NCBI GenBank assembly: GCA_946480715.1
Contig: CAMLKK010000040.1
Coordinates: 1-22,804, forward strand
Direction: 5' to 3'
Length of the DNA: 22,804 nt
DNA from: an uncultured Bacteriovorax sp.
GTDB taxonomy: Bacteria > Bdellovibrionota > Bacteriovoracia > Bacteriovoracales > Bacteriovoracaceae
Under the pieces are notes generated by a model, which made no database searches, was not told where the DNA came from, and was given only the letters and a program-made list of their open reading frames with translations. Positions 1 through 6,759 of the stretch are shown here, piece by piece (positions within the stretch are counted from its first letter, which is position 1; the number at the start of each line of letters is the position of its first letter). The position numbers and the translations under genes are program-made.

Positions 1-87
1 ATTCTCCTTCATCGTGATAGAGGCCTTGATGTTGATTGAATCATCAGTAATAATGGCCAGAAAATGGACGAGGTGAGGTCTTTTCAT
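1..87 (-). CDS. possible 5' end of a leftward gene, cut by the window edge
   Basis: A leftward frame opens at an ATG at 87 and stays open to the left edge for 29 codons, beginning MKRPHLVHFLAIITDD. If real it is divergent from the MgtC-family gene, leaving about 80 nt between the two start codons. The ribosome-binding site is weak (a purine run about 11 nt upstream) and 29 codons is too short to prove coding by length. I do not recognise the product. The alternative is that 1-168 is simply an intergenic region. Confidence 0.25.
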   Translation of the reverse strand, partial: MKRPHLVHFLAIITDDSINIKASITMKEN

Positions 88-168
88 CTTGATTGTTGCT
101 CTCTTCGTCTAAGTGTAGCAGAATTAGAGAATGTCTTAAAGAGTATAAAAGAAGGAATAACGATCAAA

Positions 169-897
169 ATGCAGACTGTGTACATTGAACATTTAGGCGA
201 AGTAGAACTTTATTTTGGACTTGGTCTCCAAATTCTCACGGGCCTATTGCTCGGTGGTCTTGTTGGTTATGACCGCGAACAAAAAATGAAAAATGCGGGG
301 ATTAAAACAAACATTTTGATCTGTATCGGAGCGACTCTTTACACGGCGATTTCAATCGTTGTTCAACGCCATTATGCTGACAACTCCGTAGATCCAACTC
401 GTATTGTAGCGCAAATTGTTTCGGGGATTGGTTTTCTTGGTGCAGGCGCAATCATGCAGGACAAAGGGAATATCATCGGTCTGACGACAGCAGCGACAAT
501 TTGGGTTGTTGCGGCAATCGGTGTGACAATCGGTTTTGGTTATCCTGTTATTGCCTCAATTTTTACACTTACTATTTTGTCTGTTCTTCGTTTGCTGGGA
601 CCTATTTATCAGGGATTTGAATCAACGAAAAACCACAAATACTTTCACATCGAGATTCTCTCGCATGGAGATATTAAAAATCTGGTGAAAGAAATTGTTT
701 TCAATACAACAGACAGAATTGATGAATTACACGAACAAATTATCGATAAAGAATCCAATAAACGTCACATTGATTTCTATGTTTATCTTCACCCGAAAAA
801 AATGCGTGCTATGGGAGATGAGCTAAGAGACATCGTTCAGGCCGAAAGAGTTCACTATCACCAAATTGAAAGCAAGTCTGTCACTCAAAACGACTAG
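169..897 (+). CDS. MgtC/SapB-family inner-membrane protein
   Basis: A 242-residue polytopic membrane protein. The first ~135 residues form about four or five hydrophobic helices and contain the MgtC signature: GGLVGYDRE near residue 25, then RIVAQIVSGIGFLGAGAIM followed by GLTTAATIWVVAAIG. The remaining ~90 residues are soluble and would match the C-terminal ACT-like domain of long MgtC proteins. MgtC proteins are linked to growth in low magnesium, membrane-potential control and intracellular survival; no enzymatic reaction is established. The start is placed at ATG 169, preceded by an AAGGA Shine-Dalgarno, because the frame extending up to 64 adds 35 residues that are not MgtC-like. A TATAAA box at 144-149 has no convincing -35. 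The stop codon shares a CTAG palindrome with the stop of the convergent coiled-coil gene. Confidence 0.85.
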   Translation: MQTVYIEHLGEVELYFGLGLQILTGLLLGGLVGYDREQKMKNAGIKTNILICIGATLYTAISIVVQRHYADNSVDPTRIVAQIVSGIGFLGAGAIMQDKGNIIGLTTAATIWVVAAIGVTIGFGYPVIASIFTLTILSVLRLLGPIYQGFESTKNHKYFHIEILSHGDIKNLVKEIVFNTTDRIDELHEQIIDKESNKRHIDFYVYLHPKKMRAMGDELRDIVQAERVHYHQIESKSVTQND

Positions 898-2084
898 GCC
901 TTGGCGATTTTGTAAGTGAGAACACCCTGATCATACTTCTGGGTAATTTTATTTGAATTCAAAATGTCTTTGGTTGTAACTTCTTTTGAGAAAAGTTCAC
1001 TGCGTGTGGATTTGTTAAGTGATCCATCCGGCGTTGTTAGTGAATCCGCAAATTTCCTCGAAAGAGTCATTTTGATGTTTCTTCCTTGAGCAGAAAGGTG
1101 AAAATTTTCTTTTTCATGTGGAGGAATTTCAAGGGCCACTTCTACCGAATCTGGTGTTTCTGTTACAACGGGGTTTAGCTTTTCGACTTGATAGAACCGA
1201 TCATCGAGTTTGTTATTGAAGAGCGTTTTGTCATTGGCCGACTTCTCAACCATTTTCTTCATGTCAGCGGCAAGTTTTGTTTCCAGATCTTTGATGATGC
1301 TTTCATGTTCATTCACCATTTTCTCATAGCGAGCTTTAAAATCATCAGTTCTCTGCTTAACCATATTTTGCTGATGTTTATCCATGAGAGCAAGCTGGTC
1401 TTGCTGGATGCGTGTTTTTTCAGTTCCTACACGTTTAAGTCGTCCGGTATCTTCCAGCATCTGGCGGTTGAGATCTTCTTTCTGGCGAGAGAGGTCGATT
1501 TGGTGTTTCCTCAAATCATTTTCTAATTTTCTTCTATATTCCGCATCAGCGTCGCCAACTTTTTGGTTGAAATGTTCTGTGAGTGCATTCATTTCAACAG
1601 TCATACGGGCTTCCATCGCACGTTGCTCATTCATTGCTTGGGCGGCGATATTATCAACTGAACTTTTAGTGTTGTATTGAATATTGCGTTGATCTTCTAG
1701 TGCCGATTGAAATTTTTCTTCGTAATTTTCAGCAAAATTCTTTTTGAGGCCTTTGATCTTTTCATCTTCTGACGTGCGAAGTGCAGTTTCCTCTTTTTCA
1801 ACCATCACTTGGGTATCTTTTAAGCGATCTTTGTACGCTTTGATCTTATCTTCGAAGTCTTTTGAAATTCCCACAATTCTTTGCGAGTTGCGATCTAGAG
1901 CACGGGCATATTGATCTTCGCCTTCCAGAACGGCCATGTCGGCCTTTTTGTCATAGAGTTCTTCAATTGTTTTGATTTCTTCCTGACGGGCATTTATTTT
2001 TTTTGCCAAGGTTTCATTCTGACGTTTTAAACGGTCTTCATTTTCACGGAAGAGTACTTCTTGTTCACTTCTGGCCACTTTCAT
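894..2084 (-). CDS. long coiled-coil protein with C-terminal Hsp20/alpha-crystallin-like domain
   Basis: A 396-residue protein with no signal peptide and no membrane segment, so probably cytoplasmic. Residues 1 to about 295 are almost entirely charged, Q-rich heptad-like sequence, predicted to be a long coiled coil. Residues ~300-396 look like a small heat-shock (Hsp20, alpha-crystallin) beta-sandwich: PDSVEVALEIPPHEKENFHL, then GRNIKMTLSRKF, and near the end KYDQGVLTYKIAKA, which matches the family's A-x-Y-x-(N/D)-G-V-L-x-(I/V) core. It is the last gene of a three-gene operon; its ATG overlaps the TGA of the preceding gene as ATGA. The Hsp20 assignment rests on motif pattern, not on a profile search. 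Neither the coiled coil nor the neighbours tell its partner. The role could be scaffolding or chaperone-like; that is inference. Confidence 0.7.
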   Translation of the reverse strand: MKVARSEQEVLFRENEDRLKRQNETLAKKINARQEEIKTIEELYDKKADMAVLEGEDQYARALDRNSQRIVGISKDFEDKIKAYKDRLKDTQVMVEKEETALRTSEDEKIKGLKKNFAENYEEKFQSALEDQRNIQYNTKSSVDNIAAQAMNEQRAMEARMTVEMNALTEHFNQKVGDADAEYRRKLENDLRKHQIDLSRQKEDLNRQMLEDTGRLKRVGTEKTRIQQDQLALMDKHQQNMVKQRTDDFKARYEKMVNEHESIIKDLETKLAADMKKMVEKSANDKTLFNNKLDDRFYQVEKLNPVVTETPDSVEVALEIPPHEKENFHLSAQGRNIKMTLSRKFADSLTTPDGSLNKSTRSELFSKEVTTKDILNSNKITQKYDQGVLTYKIAKA

Positions 2085-2371
2085 TCTATGTAGCCCTCAG
2101 TTAGCTCTTTGCCTTCACTAATCGTGCAAGGAGGTTGTTTAGCTGTGTATCCGTAGCAAATCCATGAACGGAGTAAGTTGACTTCCAGAGAACTACCGCC
2201 ACCATTGTAGGTCGCGTAGCTTTTTGGATCGAGAGTTGAAGTGACCAGAGTCGCAGGAGAGTTGCTTAGTTTTTCAACTTTAGTCCGGACGTAATATTGA
2301 TAAACTCTGTATTCGGCGTGTGCTGAACTCATTAAAAAAGTGAATAGACTGATTAAAAAAAATTTAATCAA
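2081..2371 (-). CDS. small secreted protein of unknown function
   Basis: A 96-residue protein with a clear Sec signal peptide (MIKFFLISLFTFLMSSAHA, cleavage expected before EYRVYQYY), leaving about 77 mature residues with two cysteines (WICYGY and PPCTIS) that could form a disulphide. The start is a TTG at 2371, preceded by GGAG five bases upstream; the only internal Met in frame (residue 14) would destroy the signal peptide, so TTG is preferred. The start overlaps the TGA of the upstream gene and its own TGA overlaps the ATG of the coiled-coil gene, so the three genes are likely translated in a coupled way. I do not recognise the family. Confidence 0.7.
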   Translation of the reverse strand: MIKFFLISLFTFLMSSAHAEYRVYQYYVRTKVEKLSNSPATLVTSTLDPKSYATYNGGGSSLEVNLLRSWICYGYTAKQPPCTISEGKELTEGYIE

Positions 2372-2679
2372 TGCAGCTCCGGACGTTGATCGAGAATTTT
2401 TCCCTCAACTAATTTGAAAAAGGCCTTCATAAAAATTTTTCTGTCATCATCATTCATAGATAACAATACAGTTTTTTTATGTTCAAGTTGACGGTGAGTG
2501 GAGACGATTTGAAAAAGTTTTTTAGCGCGCGCTCGTTCCAAACCAGTAATTTTTTGAAAACGTTTTTCTTTGAGATCCGGATCGTTCATCCAGCATTCGT
2601 GGAAGAGAGGATAGTGCCCCATAGTTCCTAGCTTGATAAGGGCCTTCATAGATTCTTCTGGTCGATAAAGCATGTCCAA
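2368..2679 (-). CDS. conserved-looking protein of unknown function, first gene of the operon
   Basis: A basic, helical, 101-103-residue protein with no signal peptide and no membrane segment. The middle (FQKITGLERARAKKLFQIV) reads like a helix-turn-helix-sized helical pair, but I cannot assign a DNA-binding family. Two starts compete: TTG at 2679, six bases after a strong GGAGG (2686-2690), and ATG at 2673, twelve bases after it. The spacing favours TTG. It heads the leftward operon with the small secreted protein and the coiled-coil/Hsp20-like protein, both joined by 4-nt overlaps, so the three presumably act in one process that the sequence does not reveal. Confidence 0.65.
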   Translation of the reverse strand: MDMLYRPEESMKALIKLGTMGHYPLFHECWMNDPDLKEKRFQKITGLERARAKKLFQIVSTHRQLEHKKTVLLSMNDDDRKIFMKAFFKLVEGKILDQRPELH

Positions 2680-2803
2680 ACGGATCCTCCATTGATTTCT
2701 TCCTTCTACAATCTTATAGGAGAAAGCCGATCTTTTTGGAGAGGGTAACTATTACCGTCGGATCATTTTACTCGGTTAAATTTGCCGTAAAATCCTTACA
2801 AGT

Positions 2804-2832
2804 TTGGAGCTTTTTGGAATCTCATCTATACT
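2804..2832 (+). promoter_or_regulatory. sigma70-type promoter for the beta-barrel/zinc-finger operon
   Basis: TTGGAG (2804-2809) and TATACT (2827-2832) are separated by exactly 17 bases. Transcription would start near 2839, giving a leader of about 50 nt. AGGAAGG at 2877-2883 sits five bases before the ATG at 2889 and is the ribosome-binding site. The rest of the 209-nt divergent gap (2680-2888) shows no gene; a TATAAG facing left at 2713-2718 has no good -35. Confidence 0.55.
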
Positions 2833-2888
2833 AAAAGGGAAAAAGTGTCCTAGCATGGGACCCATTCTTTATGGCCAGGAAGGTTTAA

Positions 2889-3767
2889 ATGAAATTTCCC
2901 CTTACACTTCTATCTTTAACAATGCTTGCTTCAACTTCGGCCAATGCTCTGGTTGATTATACGGAATCAGAATCAGATGCACCTAAATCATCTGCGAGTT
3001 CAACGAAGTCAATGACGAGAATGCCTTCAGCACCCGGTGGACAAAAATCGCTGACGTGGAAAGCTGATTACTCACTCATCACGAATTACGAATCAATGGA
3101 AATTAATTCTGAGAAATTGGGAATAATGAACGTTGCTGCTCACATTCAGACACCTGCGGATTTTTATTTTGAGGCCAGCTATTGGCACGCAAATACTGAC
3201 TCAGGTTCGCAAAGTGGAAACCCAAAACTGATGCTGGGATTTAACTGGCTAAGAATGGGAAGCCCATCGGAAGAAGCGCGACTAAATCTTTATGGTGGGA
3301 TGAGATTATCCTCAAAAGATGAGCTAGCAAGCAGTCGCACAGATAAAATCTTTGGTGCTGAAACAACAAAAAGATTCGGATCTTTTGGTTTGGGAATTGG
3401 TTACGATATTACACTGGCCGGAAAAAGCAAACGTGCCACAGAACTGCAGATCGGAAACGTACATCGCTTAAGTGTTAGCGGCGGATGGATGGTTTCTAAT
3501 GATATTCAATTCGAACTTGAAGCAGAGAACTTCAAAATTTCTAAAGACGATACTGGAAGCTTAAATGGGCTCTCGGAAGAAGCTTCTTTTTCAACTTTAT
3601 CACCGAAACTTAACTTAGGTCTTGCACCGGCCGTTCATTTGGAAATGGGAGCAAGATTTAGAATGAAAAAAGCAAAAGAGAGTGCGCAGCTTTCACGTGC
3701 AGGAGTGTTTGATCTTCATGGCGCGAATTCAAATTCACTCTTTGCAGGTTTAAATTTGAGTCTTTAA
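2889..3767 (+). CDS. secreted, probable outer-membrane beta-barrel protein
   Basis: A 292-residue protein with a Sec signal peptide (MKFPLTLLSLTMLASTSANA, cleavage before LVDY). A Ser/Lys/Pro-rich stretch follows to about residue 55. From there on, alternating polar/hydrophobic segments recur with aromatic girdle-type residues (for example WKADYSLITNYESME, FYFEASYWHANTDS, LGFNWLRMG, LNLYGGMRLSS, GSFGLGIGYDITLAG, LSVSGGWMVSND, FAGLNLSL), as expected for a porin-like or OmpA-like barrel of perhaps 10-12 strands. It ends in Leu rather than the classic terminal Phe. The stop overlaps the start of the next gene (TAATG), so the two are cotranscribed from the promoter at 2804-2832. No specific family recognised. 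Confidence 0.75.
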   Translation: MKFPLTLLSLTMLASTSANALVDYTESESDAPKSSASSTKSMTRMPSAPGGQKSLTWKADYSLITNYESMEINSEKLGIMNVAAHIQTPADFYFEASYWHANTDSGSQSGNPKLMLGFNWLRMGSPSEEARLNLYGGMRLSSKDELASSRTDKIFGAETTKRFGSFGLGIGYDITLAGKSKRATELQIGNVHRLSVSGGWMVSNDIQFELEAENFKISKDDTGSLNGLSEEASFSTLSPKLNLGLAPAVHLEMGARFRMKKAKESAQLSRAGVFDLHGANSNSLFAGLNLSL

Positions 3768-4645
3768 TGACATTGATAAAAAAACCGCTCTACTATTGTC
3801 ATGAATGCAAAACTCCAGTCGGGAGCAGCGATTCACTTTTTTTTATCGATGATCAATCAGTGAAGAGTTTTTGTTCTGAAGAATGTATCGAAGACTATCA
3901 TTTGCCCATAGTCAAATACTTTGAAAAAGACATTGGGACATTAAGAGAATTTCATCAGGATAAAAGTACACCGGTTACTGTGGTCGACCAAAAATTAGTG
4001 AATGATATTCTTATGTCACCCGATGAAGTATATCGATTCACCAATGAACTAGGTGAGAGCTTTCATCACTTCATCAAAAAAATCAATAATGAATGGGTCG
4101 TTGTGATTGCCTCAATCTTTAAAAGTGAACCTTCATTTATTTTTGGGGCCTGGGCAACCCAATCAATAGGACTCATCAACGAGTTCAGGCAGGGAGCCGC
4201 CTTAGCAGTGGCCGAATGGAAGAAAAAACAAAAAGGACAAAAAGCTGTTCCGGAAAGATCTGAAATTGAAACTGACGAAGATTCAGTCTTTCTTCAGCTT
4301 TTGGAAAGTAAAAAATCTAAGTTACTTGCGCACATTTTGATTAAACGGAAAGATCAAGACATTGGGATAGAAGATTTTGGTCACTATGAATCCTGCTTTC
4401 AAGAAACGCTTGATCATCCAGATGAAGTTTTTGAATATAAAGATAACGAAGGCGATGTGTTTTTTAATTACATTAAAAATTACAACACAGCTGAAAATTT
4501 CTTTTATATTGTCTCTTGTTTGAAACGTAAGAGTTCAGAAGGTGAGACGATGGTTTATCCAGTTCTAGGTCTTCCAACCAATGACATGGCCATGGTTCAA
4601 GAATTTTGTCTGGGAAAACAAATCAGCGGTCCACTTAAAAACTAA
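3767..4645 (+). CDS. zinc-finger protein with two copies of an unassigned domain
   Basis: A 292-residue cytoplasmic-type protein. The N-terminus carries four cysteines spaced as a zinc finger: CHEC (C11, C14) and CSEEC (C36, C40), similar in layout to small TRASH/MYM-type treble-clef fingers. Two regions then resemble each other: about 75-143 and 206-284. Both contain PDEV followed by an aromatic/acidic strand, a conserved Gly, an aromatic-rich F..(F/Y)IK segment, a hydrophobic strand (VVVIAS versus FYIVSC) and a closing EF-x(2)-G. This is an internal duplication. The overall pattern recalls PBECR-type RNase-like folds, but only weakly, and I would not assign activity. It is translationally coupled (TAATG) to the upstream barrel gene and ends 3 nt from the convergent lipoprotein gene. 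Confidence 0.65.
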   Translation: MTLIKKPLYYCHECKTPVGSSDSLFFIDDQSVKSFCSEECIEDYHLPIVKYFEKDIGTLREFHQDKSTPVTVVDQKLVNDILMSPDEVYRFTNELGESFHHFIKKINNEWVVVIASIFKSEPSFIFGAWATQSIGLINEFRQGAALAVAEWKKKQKGQKAVPERSEIETDEDSVFLQLLESKKSKLLAHILIKRKDQDIGIEDFGHYESCFQETLDHPDEVFEYKDNEGDVFFNYIKNYNTAENFFYIVSCLKRKSSEGETMVYPVLGLPTNDMAMVQEFCLGKQISGPLKN

Positions 4646-4648
4646 GTT

Positions 4649-5362
4649 CTAGAATGTTTGATAAACATATTGCCCCACTGACTTGAAAGCATCACAGTAG
4701 GCCGTTTGTCCGTAGGCAAGCATGTTCATACACCCTTGATAGGCCGCTAGAGTCATCATTACGCGGTTAAAAACAGGGTAGTAGTAGCTTGTGTCTTTGA
4801 AAAACATAACACCATTAATAGCGGCGTTTGTGTAAGACGAATATTTTACGAATGTAATTTTCTTTACAGACTTTGGATCTGTAAACGATCCGCACATTGG
4901 GTTACCGATATAAATCGAGTTGCTTCCACTTGCTGTCGTCGGAATAAAACAAATATTCACATCACCGGTACTTCCTACTGGTGGAGTTTTTAATTGAAAA
5001 TAAAATACTGAACCATCAGTGCTGCTCTTGCAAAGTGTATGAGGTCCAAGGTGATTGCTATTAGTAGCAAAACCATTCACGCCATCAGTTGAAAATTTAC
5101 AGTGTTTAGCATCTTCTGGAACCGCAGAAGGAGTCGTTGTTCCCGTTCCAGTGCCTGTACCCGTTCCGGTCCCAGTGCCAGTTCCCGTACCCGTGCCTGT
5201 TCCTGTATTTGAGCCAGTGGATCCAAGGTTGATACCTAATGGGTTAGCAGATGTTCCTGTTAATGAACGTTGCGATCTCGGTGAATCACAGGCCGAAAGC
5301 ATAAAAAGTCCAATGAGGAATAATGTTTTCGAGCTCATGTTTGTTAGTACTTTCTTTGTCAT
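4649..5362 (-). CDS. lipoprotein with a Thr-Gly repeat linker
   Basis: A lipoprotein of about 237 residues. The lipobox LSAC closes a short hydrophobic stretch (LFLIGLFMLSAC), so the mature N-terminus is a lipidated Cys followed by DSPRSQRS; with Asp at +2 it could stay in the inner membrane under the E. coli rule, though that rule is not universal. A low-complexity linker follows, containing eleven Thr-Gly pairs, then a C-terminal domain of about 150 residues with six further cysteines, probably disulphide-bonded. ATG 5362 is preferred because AAGGTG lies six bases upstream; an in-frame ATG at 5386 has only a poorly spaced AGG. The function is unknown. The Thr-Gly tract is likely a flexible or extended tether between the membrane anchor and the globular domain. 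Confidence 0.75.
   Translation of the reverse strand: MTKKVLTNMSSKTLFLIGLFMLSACDSPRSQRSLTGTSANPLGINLGSTGSNTGTGTGTGTGTGTGTGTGTGTGTTTPSAVPEDAKHCKFSTDGVNGFATNSNHLGPHTLCKSSTDGSVFYFQLKTPPVGSTGDVNICFIPTTASGSNSIYIGNPMCGSFTDPKSVKKITFVKYSSYTNAAINGVMFFKDTSYYYPVFNRVMMTLAAYQGCMNMLAYGQTAYCDAFKSVGQYVYQTF
5142..5207 (-). repeat. eleven tandem hexanucleotide units encoding Thr-Gly
   Basis: Eleven consecutive 6-bp units of the form CCN-GTN on the + strand (ACN-GGN on the coding strand) lie inside the lipoprotein gene. The third codon positions differ from unit to unit, so the DNA repeat is degenerate while the dipeptide repeat is perfect. A change of whole units would keep the frame. Confidence 0.85.
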
Positions 5363-5490
5363 ATGGAACACCTTGGTGTTGTTCATCCTATTTAAACTTA
5401 GGTTTAATCCTTAGGCTTATCGGTAAAGTGGATGAAAATATGAGGAAAATCTAAAACTAATTTAAGTTCCTAAAATGACGATATGAAGAC

Positions 5491-6759
5491 ATGTTAAAAA
5501 AGAGCATTTACTTGATCATTACGCTTGCCCTGTTTGGGCTCTTCGGAGTTCTTTGTTATATAGCTCCTTATCACATTTATACGCTTACGCTCACTGAAGG
5601 AGTGAATACTACTTTTCTTAAAATGAAACCAGCAAGAGAAGTGCTCTATAATGGCGAGACCTTGATAGTTCCTAAGGTCACTGACATGAACGATGAAAGT
5701 CTTTATCAAAAGTTTCATTTTTCACATTTTGAAATGCCCATGCCCATCAATCATCCTCTTTTTTTTATGATTCCTTCCATTAAGCTTGAAGGGGCAGGAC
5801 CTCGATTGGGTGCTAGTTTTATGAATGGAAAAGACAATGAACTTTTTTCTTTCATTTTAGACAGGCCTTATAAATTAGATACCACATTGGGGGATCAAAA
5901 ACTTTTCATTCTTCCTGTTTTTAAAAATTATATTGCTAGAAAAAGTCAGGAAGAAATTTGGAGAGATCTCTATGAGAAAAAACTTTCATTACCATCGAAT
6001 CAAGGTGAAAGTTTTTTAGCTTCATTGGATTCTTTGAAGAAAGTTTCTTATTACGAATTGGTTTATAATCTTTTTATTTTATATAATCGCCATTTTTTAA
6101 TTCCGGCCGAATCTCAAAAAATGTCGTATGTGCCCGGGCAAAATATTGGTCTTGTTGTCCTTCCTGAAGAAAACGATCGTTACATGAAAGAGCGCGTATA
6201 CGTGATTGAAAAAGGCACGGTCTATCCAATCACCATTCGTACTCGCAAACATAATGGAGCAGCGGAGAATTTCCGTAAAAAGCTACTCAATGAAATTCGC
6301 TATAAAAGCTCCACATCGGATTCGGCCATTCCAATTTATGCTGATTACAAACGCATTCCTTATGGACAACGAATTGATCAACAAGGGATGACTTACCTCT
6401 TTAATGCTTGGTCGCATGATTTAAATAATAAAGACTTCATTCGCGTGATCATTACTTTTTTAGAAAGAGGTAAACTCAATCTTAAATATCTCAAACCTTT
6501 TTATGAATACTCCTATAAAAAATTCGGTACAACCCTTTCGTCTGATAAAGAGCACCTGAATGAGACTGCCGATGAAAAATTAAAAAGGCAGATGGATGAA
6601 GAACTCACCAGTGAAGTAAAAAGTGAAGAAGAAAAAATAACGAACACTTTTGAAGGCCAGTTTTCAACAGATGACGAGAAAGTAAATTTCTATTTGCAAA
6701 AGGCGAAAGACAAAAAAGTTAATACGGATGAATCTGAAAAAGTTCTTTCAATTGAATAG
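5491..6759 (+). CDS. membrane-anchored periplasmic protein of unknown function
   Basis: A 422-residue protein. Residues ~4-27 are a single hydrophobic segment (KKSIYLIITLALFGLFGVLC), best read as an uncleaved signal anchor that puts the rest in the periplasm. A mixed alpha/beta body rich in Tyr, Phe and Lys follows, and the last ~80 residues are a strongly charged helical tail with many Glu and Lys. I recognise no family or catalytic motif. The ribosome-binding site is poor, but no better start precedes the hydrophobic segment. The 104-nt divergent gap to the lipoprotein gene contains a TAAAAT box at 5471-5476 without a clear -35. The TAG stop abuts the stop of the convergent gene with no spacer. 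Confidence 0.65.
   Translation: MLKKSIYLIITLALFGLFGVLCYIAPYHIYTLTLTEGVNTTFLKMKPAREVLYNGETLIVPKVTDMNDESLYQKFHFSHFEMPMPINHPLFFMIPSIKLEGAGPRLGASFMNGKDNELFSFILDRPYKLDTTLGDQKLFILPVFKNYIARKSQEEIWRDLYEKKLSLPSNQGESFLASLDSLKKVSYYELVYNLFILYNRHFLIPAESQKMSYVPGQNIGLVVLPEENDRYMKERVYVIEKGTVYPITIRTRKHNGAAENFRKKLLNEIRYKSSTSDSAIPIYADYKRIPYGQRIDQQGMTYLFNAWSHDLNNKDFIRVIITFLERGKLNLKYLKPFYEYSYKKFGTTLSSDKEHLNETADEKLKRQMDEELTSEVKSEEEKITNTFEGQFSTDDEKVNFYLQKAKDKKVNTDESEKVLSIE

Noticed and set aside
64..168. N-terminal extension of the MgtC-family protein
   Set aside because: The 35 extra residues are not membrane-like or MgtC-like, and a good ribosome-binding site precedes the ATG at 169.
1188..1680. Two overlapping rightward frames within the coiled-coil gene
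   Set aside because: Shadows of the low-stop codon usage of a charged coiled coil read in reverse; no start signals.
4654..4668. Palindrome ATGTTT-GAT-AAACAT as a terminator between convergent genes
   Set aside because: Six AT-rich base pairs with no T-run; too weak to call.
5142..5207. Possible CRISPR or satellite array
   Set aside because: Units are 6 bp, contiguous, without spacers and in frame inside a gene.
5055..5414. Rightward frame encoding a Val-Pro repeat protein
   Set aside because: It is the antisense of the Thr-Gly tract of the lipoprotein gene; it has no signal peptide, poor start context, and the lipobox gene explains the region.
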